From assembly GCA_050031985.1 (NCBI GenBank), contig JBNAIG010000019.1, positions 124,001-188,000 on the forward strand: DNA of 64,000 nucleotides. The letters are read 5' to 3'. How positions within the stretch are numbered: the first letter of the stretch is position 1; each line of letters begins with the position of its first letter. Origin of the DNA: SZUA-368 sp028533045 (GTDB taxonomy: Bacteria > Spirochaetota > Spirochaetia > DSM-2461). Positions 26,299-33,523 of the stretch are shown in pieces. The notes beneath the pieces were generated by a model. The model saw only the letters and a list, made by a program, of their open reading frames with translations. It was not told the DNA's origin and searched no databases. A program made the translations under genes and the position numbers.

Positions 26299-27736
26299 TG
26301 ATCGTTCCTTTTTCTAATTTTGCTAGTCCGTTTTTACAGATTTCCAGAAAATAGCGGGCATTGAAGCCTTCCAACAGGAATTGATAATCAATCCTGTTCT
26401 GCTCTATATAGTCATTAATTTGATCTATGAGGATTTTAAGTTCCGATTCCTTCCGGGCCCTGCTGCTCTCCAGGGAGAAGAGGGAAAAGTATCGGGCGGG
26501 CCAAAAGCGGGGGTTCTCTTTGAGGCTGGAGGCAAGGTATTCCGAGGCCTTTTTCCCATCCCCCATTTGAAGGGCGATAAAACCACCCAAATAGTTGTAC
26601 AGACTGGAAGGGAAAAGTTCTGCGGGGAGATCGTCAAAGGAGCTGTTTGCCCGGGAAAGCTCTCCCGATTCAATCAAATAAAGAAGGGCCACGAGTTTTT
26701 CCGCCAGTTGGTGTGTTTGGTTTTCCTTTTGGAGGGAACAGCTGTTGTTGAGAATGTCGGTAATGAGGAGGCAGAGTTCCTCTTCCTTGGGAGGAGTGAA
26801 AGGAGGTTCTTTCTTTTGGTCTGTGGTGACTTCCTGCCGGTGAGGCAATCGGTTGGGAGGCTGGGGGGCGTCCTGTGTTCTGAGGGTATTTTCTTCCAGG
26901 GTGCTCTGCAGTTTTTGGCGGCTTAGGGTCCTGGGGTCTCTTTTTCTCAAAAAGTAGTAGCCCTCCCTTTCTTCTACCTGAAGTTGGGGGTGGGAAATCA
27001 GGGCTACTTCCGGGGCGGCGGTAATGAGCAAGCCCCCCACCCGAAGATGTCTGGTGAATTTATCTATGATTTTGTGCTTGTTGCGGCTTTCCATGTAAAT
27101 GAGGGTGTTCTTGAGAAAGATCAGATCCATGGGAGGCAGGAATTCAAAGCTGTCTTCAAAGAGATTGGTTCTATGTATATTAATTTTCTCTATGATTCTT
27201 TGATCTATGCACAGCCGACCTTCCCTGTCCTGTCCCTTTTTAATTCTGTCCAGTAAGTAGTGGTGCTCCTGACCGTCCTTGCGAAGGGCCTTGCCGGCGT
27301 AAACCCCTTTTTTGAAGTGGTCCAGAACCTGTTGGTTAATATCCAGAGCATGGACGGTAAAGAGTGCTTCCGGCAGGGAATTCATGAGGAGGGCGTAGAG
27401 GGAGAGGGCCTCTTCCCCGGTGGAGCATCCGGCGCTGAGCACATTGATGCTTTTTCCTTCCCTTATATAGGAGGGGATTATATGCTTTTCCAGGAAACGA
27501 AAAGATTTTTCCTCCCTAAAGAAGTAGGTTTCATTGATGGTGATAAAGTCGATGAGGGCCTGGAACTCTTCCTTGTCTTCTCCGAGGAAGGAGAGGTACT
27601 CCCCGGGCTTCCACTGTTTTTGAGTTATCCTGCGATTGATGAAGCTTTCCATATTCAGCTCGTTTATGGGGATTGTGCCAATACCCGTTTTCTCTTCAAT
27701 CAGTGAGGTAATACTCTGTTCCAGGGGGTAGCTCAT
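26285..27736 (-). CDS. cheR: Chemoreceptor methyltransferase CheR with C-terminal helical extension
   Basis: 483 residues from ATG 27736, which overlaps the cheB stop as ATGA; a TTG at 27745 is in frame but less likely. The N-terminal helical domain leads to ITINETYFFRE and the SAM-binding loop VLSAGCSTGEEALSL, then DLIFLKNTLIYM. This is the protein-glutamate methyltransferase core, residues about 10-275. About 200 residues follow with a low-complexity linker (about 285-325) and TPR-like helices. Extended CheR proteins with TPR tails occur in Frz-type systems. It methylates receptor glutamates using SAM; the local MCP is the likely substrate. Confidence 0.92.
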   Translation of the reverse strand: MSYPLEQSITSLIEEKTGIGTIPINELNMESFINRRITQKQWKPGEYLSFLGEDKEEFQALIDFITINETYFFREEKSFRFLEKHIIPSYIREGKSINVLSAGCSTGEEALSLYALLMNSLPEALFTVHALDINQQVLDHFKKGVYAGKALRKDGQEHHYLLDRIKKGQDREGRLCIDQRIIEKINIHRTNLFEDSFEFLPPMDLIFLKNTLIYMESRNKHKIIDKFTRHLRVGGLLITAAPEVALISHPQLQVEEREGYYFLRKRDPRTLSRQKLQSTLEENTLRTQDAPQPPNRLPHRQEVTTDQKKEPPFTPPKEEELCLLITDILNNSCSLQKENQTHQLAEKLVALLYLIESGELSRANSSFDDLPAELFPSSLYNYLGGFIALQMGDGKKASEYLASSLKENPRFWPARYFSLFSLESSRARKESELKILIDQINDYIEQNRIDYQFLLEGFNARYFLEICKNGLAKLEKGTINGHR

Positions 27737-28767
27737 AGGCGGCAAAGTTCCTTGATGGTCGAGGCCATTTTGTCCAGGGGAAGAATGCGGGAGGCTCCGT
27801 TCCTCTCGGCCGCCGCTTTGGGCATTCCGTAGATGAGTGAACTTTCTTCATCCTGTACGAGTGTTGTTCCCCCGGCGGTGACAATTTCTACGCAGCCCTC
27901 GGCCCCGTCCTGTCCCATACCGGTAAGGAGGACGGCCAAACCCTCTTTGCCGTATTTTTTGGCCACGGAGGTAAACATTTTATCCACCGAGGGTTTCTGG
28001 TTGTTGTAGCGGGGGGAGTCGTCACAGTAGATTCGGGCTCCCTGGCAGAGGAGATGGCGGGTTGCCGGGGCGACCAGGGCTGTTCCCGCTTGAAGGGTAT
28101 CCGTTTCTTTTGCCAGACGGACCGTAAGTTCCGTTCCCGAATTAAGCCAACTGGCATAACCGGCGTCAAAGCCTTCTTCTATATGCTGGGAAATGATGAT
28201 GGGCAGGGGAAAGTCTCCCGGGAGGCCGGAGAGTAGGGTTCGGACGGCCGCTGGGCCTCCCGTTGAGGCACCTATGGCCAACACAGAGAAGGTACTGGTC
28301 CTCTTTTCTATTCTTTCCGGTTTGGTCTCTGCTGATTTTGCCATTTCGCCCCGGGGTTTTCGTCCTTTCTGAATCCGGAATTTTCCGTATTTAGATATAT
28401 TCTCAAGAACGCTTTTAAAATTCTCTATAAAGCCGGGGGCATTCATTTTATCTACGCTGGGCTTGGGAATTAACTCCAGAGCCCCGTTGTTCAGAGCTTT
28501 ATATCCCACTTCTGAGATGTCTTCGCTGGTGAGAATGACAATGGGAACCGGGGCGATTTCCATGATTCTGCCCGTGGCTTCTATCCCGTCCATGACGGGC
28601 ATGTTCACATCCATGAGAATGAGGTCCGGTTCAAGCTCTTTTGCCATCTCTATGGCCTTCTGTCCGTTCCCCGCTTCACCGGCCACCTGGAACCCCTCAA
28701 CGGAAGAGATGATTTCTTTTAAAATGGAACGAATCAGGTATGAATCGTCAACAAGTAGTATTTTCAT
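27733..28767 (-). CDS. cheB: Chemoreceptor methylesterase/deamidase CheB
   Basis: 344 residues. An N-terminal receiver domain (KILLVDDSYLIRS, phospho-site in LILMDVNMPVMDG, VILTSED) is joined by a basic linker to the methylesterase domain, with the catalytic triad visible as Ser in GASTGGPAAV, His in IISQHIEEGF and Asp in LLTGMGQDGAEG. It removes methyl groups from receptor glutamates when phosphorylated by CheA. It has a 4-nt overlap with the upstream CheW-like gene and an ATGA overlap with cheR. Confidence 0.95.
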   Translation of the reverse strand: MKILLVDDSYLIRSILKEIISSVEGFQVAGEAGNGQKAIEMAKELEPDLILMDVNMPVMDGIEATGRIMEIAPVPIVILTSEDISEVGYKALNNGALELIPKPSVDKMNAPGFIENFKSVLENISKYGKFRIQKGRKPRGEMAKSAETKPERIEKRTSTFSVLAIGASTGGPAAVRTLLSGLPGDFPLPIIISQHIEEGFDAGYASWLNSGTELTVRLAKETDTLQAGTALVAPATRHLLCQGARIYCDDSPRYNNQKPSVDKMFTSVAKKYGKEGLAVLLTGMGQDGAEGCVEIVTAGGTTLVQDEESSLIYGMPKAAAERNGASRILPLDKMASTIKELCRL

Positions 28768-29294
28768 AGGCTTTTTCCTCTAAGAATATTGATCAGGCAT
28801 TTTTGGAGATGAATGAAAAACTGAATTTTCCCCTCCTCCACGAAGCGGGAACCAAGCAGGGCGTGGTCCTGAAGCAGGCTGTCCACCCCGGGGGGATTCA
28901 GATTCATCTCTTCCAGAGGAAGCTGTTGGATCTCCGCCTGACTGGATATGATGATGCCGATAACTTCCTGGCTGAATCGCTTGTTTTGTCCCAGGACTTT
29001 CCGGAGAATTTTTTCGTATGGGGGAAAGGTATCTTCCAGTCTGATTATAAGGCATACCTGGGATTCGCTGTCTTCCCGGGTTTCATACTTATCCATCAAG
29101 AAGCGGTTCAGGTCGCAAAGAAGCATCTTTTCCTCATTGTAGTCGGTATATTGACAGAAATAGGGGTTGCGTGATCTGAGGGAGGTGACTTCCTCGATAG
29201 ATGCGCTGGCGGAGAATTGCTTTCGGCTAATAAGAAAATCCTTGTCCCGGTAATTCAGCACAAGGAAATCTCCCGCTTCTCCCTCAATAGGCAT
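28764..29294 (-). CDS. Divergent CheW-like scaffold protein
   Basis: 176 residues. The overall pattern is CheW-like (LVLNYRDKDFLISRKQF, LLCDLNRFLMDKYE, QVCLIIRL, EVIGIIISSQAEIQQLPLEEM), but the usual conserved GxxxLPV/NLRG motif is missing and the end is a long helical tail. It probably acts as a second adaptor or a receptor-specific coupling protein in this operon. It overlaps the canonical CheW gene by 11 nt and cheB by 4 nt. A non-CheW scaffold cannot be excluded. Confidence 0.6.
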   Translation of the reverse strand: MPIEGEAGDFLVLNYRDKDFLISRKQFSASASIEEVTSLRSRNPYFCQYTDYNEEKMLLCDLNRFLMDKYETREDSESQVCLIIRLEDTFPPYEKILRKVLGQNKRFSQEVIGIIISSQAEIQQLPLEEMNLNPPGVDSLLQDHALLGSRFVEEGKIQFFIHLQKCLINILRGKSL

Positions 29295-29811
29295 CGATAT
29301 CCTCCTCCATCCGGGTAATGACCGAAGCCAGATTCAGTACGAATATCTCTTCGTCGTGGGGACTGATCGAACCAAGGAAGAAGTCGTCATCCTTTATGGT
29401 GGATGTTATTTTGTGTAGTTTGCTTTCTCCCAGGTTTACAATCTCCAACACGTCGGAGATGAGAAGAGCCAACTGGTCGTTTTCTTTTTTGAGAACGAGA
29501 AAAGTGGAGGATTCGAGCTTTTTGTTCTCCAGCATGGCCGTAATATCCAGGACCGTATAAGGTTCCCCGTGGCGATTGATAAAGCCCCTAAGGTAGGGCG
29601 GCGTAAAGGGGACGTAAAAGATGGGCGTGTTGCCGATTATCTCCTTAACCTCATCGGCGAAAAGGGCGTATTTTTTATCATCTATACTGATTATCATGTA
29701 TTTGATGAATTTTTCGATTCGTACGCCCTCTCCCTGCTCCGGGTTTTTGCGTGACTCCTTGATCCGCTGGAGGAGGGGATCGTCATGGGTCTTTTTTAGG
29801 CTTTCAGGCAT
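29284..29811 (-). CDS. cheW: CheW coupling protein
   Basis: 175 residues. After a charged N-terminal extension of about 30 residues, the CheW fold runs from YMIISIDDKKYALFADEVKEI through FYVPFTPPYLRGFINRHGEPYTVLDI to LLISDVLEIVNLGE and VLNLASVI. The LRGFINxxGE segment is the CheW signature. It links the operon MCP to CheA. It lies 4 bp after the MCP gene. Confidence 0.92.
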   Translation of the reverse strand: MPESLKKTHDDPLLQRIKESRKNPEQGEGVRIEKFIKYMIISIDDKKYALFADEVKEIIGNTPIFYVPFTPPYLRGFINRHGEPYTVLDITAMLENKKLESSTFLVLKKENDQLALLISDVLEIVNLGESKLHKITSTIKDDDFFLGSISPHDEEIFVLNLASVITRMEEDIDAY

Positions 29812-29815
29812 CTTT

Positions 29816-31000
29816 CTATCCTTTCAATTCAATTTCTTGGGGTTCTAATTCCAAAGGACTGAACTCGCTGGCGGAGTTCAGAGCCTCATAGGAAACTTTT
29901 ACTTGGTCCGTAAGCCGGGAGAGTTCTTCCATATCCATTGTCGCTTGTCTGAGTTTTTCCAGAACTTCCCCGGAGGAGGTCACTTGCTCCTGAAAAATAT
30001 GGCTTATCTCTTCGGTGGATGAGGCGGCTATCTCGGTGGAGTGCAATACTTCTTCAAATATCTTTTCCAGCTCTTTAGACAGTTTATTTCCTTCGCTTAT
30101 GAGCTCCGTGCCGTTTTCCGAAGAGATGATCAGGTTATCCGACGAGTGCTGGATTTCCGTAATCTTCCCTCTTATTTCGTTGGTGGATGAGATGGTGCTG
30201 TCCGCCAGCCGTCTGATCTCGGCGGCTACTATCTGAAAGTTTTTTCCCGCGTCTCCTGCGGCTGCTGCTTCAAGTTCGGCATTAAAAGCGATGATCTTCG
30301 TTTGGTCCGTAATCTGATTGATCATCTTGATGATCTCCCAGATCTTCTCGATTCTTTCACTCAGAAAGAGGATCCCCTTGAGAGTATCCCTGTTAGAACT
30401 TTCTATTTCATCCATCTTTCTCAGGCTCTTTCCTACCAGTTCAAACCCACTCAGAAAAGCCTCTTTGAGAGAGAGGGTGATGCGGTAAATTTCTTCAAAA
30501 TCGTGTGAAATATTTTGAAACAGTTCTCCCCTGTCTTCCATACCGGACAGCATATCCCGGAGTTGTTCCTTTTGGGTGCGGGCCATTTCGGGGAGCCGGT
30601 CGGTGGATACCCCGTAATTCACGCTGGACTCAATCAGCTCCTGGCAGTACTGATCCATTTTTTGGGTGGCCCCTTTCTCTTTTTGGTAGAGATTTATTAC
30701 AATGGTGAAGAGCTTCTTTAGCTCTCCATAGGGTTCGAAAGAGGGCGATTCTTCTTTCCTGAGAGATTCCAGCATTTTCCCGAACTGTCGGAGTTTTCCC
30801 CTTGTTTGTAACAAAAGCAAGACAGATGTCATAAGGGAAATTCCCAAAAGGGTCAGGTAGGATGTACTGTGTTCTGTGAGCAGGCCCGGTTCGAGGAAGG
30901 GAAAAGCGATAAAAGGTAAGAGGACGAGAGAGCCCAGGAGGATCAGCCCCCTGGAAAGGCCGATTTTTTTTGTTTTCCCGTTTTTTGGTGCAGAGCTCAT
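29816..31000 (-). CDS. Short-sensor methyl-accepting chemotaxis protein (FrzCD/PilJ-like position)
   Basis: 394 residues. Two hydrophobic helices (about 17-35 and 45-63) separated by only about 10 residues leave practically no periplasmic sensor domain, so input must come from the membrane, the cytoplasm or a partner protein. There is no HAMP. The signalling coiled coil has tip ITDQTKIIAFNAELEAAAAGDAGK, the same class as the MCPs at 16421 and 18542. It lies inside the che operon between the PilZ and CheW genes. The C-terminus (LELEPQEIELKG) lacks the NWETF-type CheR-docking pentapeptide. Confidence 0.9.
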   Translation of the reverse strand: MSSAPKNGKTKKIGLSRGLILLGSLVLLPFIAFPFLEPGLLTEHSTSYLTLLGISLMTSVLLLLQTRGKLRQFGKMLESLRKEESPSFEPYGELKKLFTIVINLYQKEKGATQKMDQYCQELIESSVNYGVSTDRLPEMARTQKEQLRDMLSGMEDRGELFQNISHDFEEIYRITLSLKEAFLSGFELVGKSLRKMDEIESSNRDTLKGILFLSERIEKIWEIIKMINQITDQTKIIAFNAELEAAAAGDAGKNFQIVAAEIRRLADSTISSTNEIRGKITEIQHSSDNLIISSENGTELISEGNKLSKELEKIFEEVLHSTEIAASSTEEISHIFQEQVTSSGEVLEKLRQATMDMEELSRLTDQVKVSYEALNSASEFSPLELEPQEIELKG

Positions 31001-31009
31001 GGGGACCCC

Positions 31010-31405
31010 TTAGAAAAAATCGGGGAAAAAGAGCCCGTGGCGGACCTTCTTCATGCCGTCGCTAAAGCCAATGTTGTCTATCAAAAGGCTTATGTCTTTT
31101 TCCAGATCACGGTTGCTGTTAAGGATCTCCATCCCGTGATAGTAAAGGCCGGTGGATTTGTCCCTTTTGGACCAGCGATTTTCTACGGTAAGGATCAGGT
31201 TTTTCTCGAGACGGGGGAGCCGGGAAGACTGAATTCGTATTCTTCCCTTATACTCCCTGTTCAGTCTTTTCTCGGAAAGCATGAGGATACCGTTCAGGGA
31301 GATATCTGCCAATTTTCCGATTTCCTGTTTCCCATTGTCTATGCTAAGATAGTAGATTAAAGTTCTTCGTGACTTCTTCCGCACCGGGCACCTCGGTTTT
31401 GTCAA
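31010..31405 (-). CDS. PilZ-domain protein, likely c-di-GMP receptor
   Basis: 131 residues; translation probably starts at TTG 31405. Both c-di-GMP binding motifs are visible: RxxxR at R9-R13 and DxSxxG at D34-S36-G39 (DISLNG). It is a single-domain PilZ protein, first gene of the che operon and 9 bp from the MCP. In other bacteria such proteins link c-di-GMP to motility or chemosensory complexes. A role as c-di-GMP input to this array is inferred from position. Confidence 0.8.
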   Translation of the reverse strand: MTKPRCPVRKKSRRTLIYYLSIDNGKQEIGKLADISLNGILMLSEKRLNREYKGRIRIQSSRLPRLEKNLILTVENRWSKRDKSTGLYYHGMEILNSNRDLEKDISLLIDNIGFSDGMKKVRHGLFFPDFF

Positions 31406-31535
31406 TTTGATGTTCTTTAATTAATATCGGCATTTTTACAATGGGATTTATGGATTTACTAAAAAAACCTACCTACTCGTAGTAAAATGGCTATTTGCCA
31501 GGTTGTACCTGTCCTTCCGCCTCTCCAGGCGCAGA

Positions 31536-31553
31536 ATACCCCTCAAGGGGTAT
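31536..31553. promoter_or_regulatory. Palindromic operator-like site between che operon and LuxR-type gene
   Basis: ATACCCCT-CA-AGGGGTAT is a perfect inverted repeat with a 2-nt centre, too tight for an RNA hairpin and typical of a dimeric protein site. A further half-site-like ATACCCC occurs at 31580-31586. It lies in the 528-bp divergent gap (31406-31933) between the PilZ-led operon and the LuxR-type membrane regulator gene. The rest of this gap has no well-supported gene. Confidence 0.5.
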
Positions 31554-31650
31554 CCATATCCCCCCTGTTGGGAATGGTGATACCCCCTTCCTTCTCACTA
31601 TTCTATTTCTCAGAAAATGACCAAATCGGTTGGATTTGAAGGAGTGGATA

Positions 31651-31842
31651 ATGGAAAGGGATAGCCAATTATTTTTTTGTGAAGGAGCAGCGGGAAAAGG
31701 GAACTTCGGAGGAGAAGAAACGGGAGCGCAGTCGACGGGGGATATGATACAGAAAAAGAAGAGATGCCCCCAGGCTGAAGTAGAAGCAATTCATCTAAGC
31801 TATTTTATGTATATGCTTAAATATGATTTCAAAGAGATTTAG
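31651..31842 (+). CDS. Possible small protein, unrecognised
   Basis: 63 codons from an ATG with GAAGGAG 9 nt upstream. The predicted product (starting MERDSQLFFCEGAAGKG) has no domain I recognise and an unconvincing composition. The good ribosome binding site is the only support, and the stretch may be non-coding leader of the LuxR-type gene. Confidence 0.2.
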   Translation: MERDSQLFFCEGAAGKGNFGGEETGAQSTGDMIQKKKRCPQAEVEAIHLSYFMYMLKYDFKEI

Positions 31843-31933
31843 GTATAGATCTCTCAAGTCTCTTGGTTTGAGAAATAACTTGATTAGAATCCTCTATAAC
31901 CGTATTCTTTTCCAGGGTTACAAGGAGGCGATT

Positions 31934-33412
31934 ATGAAGAAACGATTATATACTGTTCTAGCGCTTTTGATCTATTCAGCCTTGGCTTTTGCCGAGGATA
32001 GTGACGTTGTTTTAAGCATTGAAGGCGATTGGTGTTATCAGTTTGAGCAGGTTCAGGTTAATCTTGACCTTCCTGCGGTTTGGAGAAATTCTCTTGCGGC
32101 AGTTGAGCTTCACTCTGTGGCGGGGGATATTCTGATTGATGATGTGCGGGAAAAATTCGGTTCCCGTATCAATGATGAAACCGGTGAGCGCGAGTCTTTC
32201 TATAATAAGATTTTTCGGATCTTTCCCCGGGACGGAGTTCCTTTGAAACTGCGGGCAAAAGTTACATTAAATGACGGAAGGAGCTTTTTCAGCAATACCG
32301 TTGACCATGAGGTCTTGAGCCTTCCCGACGGGGAGACCTTTCCTTACATAAAGATTCATTCCCTTACGGAATCATGGATCGCCGGGCAGCCGGTTCATGT
32401 TCTTGTGGAAGTATTCAGTAAGGATCGGGTAAGTGAAGTGGCCCTGCCGTTTCCAGAACGGGAAAATGTAAGTTTTACTCCTGTGAAACCTCTAGAAGAA
32501 AAGTTGTTATTACTTAGCCCTGGGAATGAGATCTACATAAAGAGTTATCCTCTTCGCATTCTATTTGAGGAGCCCGGAGAGTACGGCGCACTGTTCAAAG
32601 ACATGGAGCTTCTTTATTCCAATAGGGATGAACCTGTCCGTTATAACGAAGTCACTCCTGTCATTCAAGAACCTGTCCGGGTGTATTCTTCCGATTCGGT
32701 AGAAGGGGAGGCTTTTTGGTTGGATATTAGCTCCAGGGTGGAACCGGAAATCTGGGAGCAGGGAAAAGAGGTGCGATTGTTTGTCTCTCTCAGTACGAAC
32801 GGCGCTATTACCGATTTGGACTCCCTTTTGCCTTATGCCGACTTGCCCTCTTTTCTTGAAGAGGAGAGCCATCCGTCCTGGTATAAGTGGGAAGGGGATG
32901 GAATAAGGGAAAATCGAGTCTATCACTATTCCGGGGTGGTTCCCCGAAAGACGGGTGTGAATTTAAGATCCCTGGAACTGCCCGGAGAAATTTATGGGGG
33001 AAAGGAGTCGGTTAACTTTGACTTCGGGTATCAAAAGGGTAATAAAAATCCCCTTGTTTTTGCTGCCATTCATATTCTTGTATTGGTGGGTGGAGTTTTA
33101 TTGCTGGTATTCTTTTCTTTTTTTGTGAAGGGTAAAAAGAAAAGAAGAGACTATGGTGATGCGCCCCCGGAGCAGGAAATACATCATTTCTCCGATGAAT
33201 TCGGACTCACCAACAGAGAGCGGGACGTTCTTAAGGTTTTGGTTGAGGGAAAATCGACGAAAGAGATTGCCGATGAACTTTTTATTTCACCGGAAACGGC
33301 TAAAAAGCATATTAAGAATATTATGAGTAAAACTGAGACTCACTCCCGATTGGAAATATTTGTTTTATTGGATGGATTCATCAAAAAAATATCCTTAAAA
33401 ACTAAACAGTAG
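31934..33412 (+). CDS. Membrane-anchored LuxR-type transcriptional regulator with large periplasmic domain
   Basis: 492 residues from ATG 31934, which has CAAGGAGG 7 nt upstream; the frame is open further upstream but without such a site. There is a signal peptide (about 1-20, ending AFAE), then a periplasmic region of about 350 residues made of beta-rich, Ig-like segments, and one transmembrane helix at about residues 376-398 with a basic stop (KGKKKRR). A cytoplasmic LuxR/GerE helix-turn-helix is at about 425-485 (LTNRERDVLKVLVEG, STKEIADELFISPETAKKH). No receiver or PAS domain is present, so it appears to be a one-component regulator sensing outside the inner membrane. Its gene is AT-richer by eye than the che operon. 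Confidence 0.85.
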   Translation: MKKRLYTVLALLIYSALAFAEDSDVVLSIEGDWCYQFEQVQVNLDLPAVWRNSLAAVELHSVAGDILIDDVREKFGSRINDETGERESFYNKIFRIFPRDGVPLKLRAKVTLNDGRSFFSNTVDHEVLSLPDGETFPYIKIHSLTESWIAGQPVHVLVEVFSKDRVSEVALPFPERENVSFTPVKPLEEKLLLLSPGNEIYIKSYPLRILFEEPGEYGALFKDMELLYSNRDEPVRYNEVTPVIQEPVRVYSSDSVEGEAFWLDISSRVEPEIWEQGKEVRLFVSLSTNGAITDLDSLLPYADLPSFLEEESHPSWYKWEGDGIRENRVYHYSGVVPRKTGVNLRSLELPGEIYGGKESVNFDFGYQKGNKNPLVFAAIHILVLVGGVLLLVFFSFFVKGKKKRRDYGDAPPEQEIHHFSDEFGLTNRERDVLKVLVEGKSTKEIADELFISPETAKKHIKNIMSKTETHSRLEIFVLLDGFIKKISLKTKQ

Positions 33413-33523
33413 GTAAATTTTTAGTTAGATGGCTTTTTTAAAAGCTAGTTTTGGTTGACTTTTATAGTTAGAACTCATTAACATGTTGCAAGTTTAATAT
33501 TCATTAAAAAATAAGGAGCATGT

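Noticed and set aside
31823..31933. N-terminal extension of the LuxR-type regulator
   Set aside because: It would bury the signal peptide behind 37 basic residues, and a strong AAGGAGG site marks ATG 31934.
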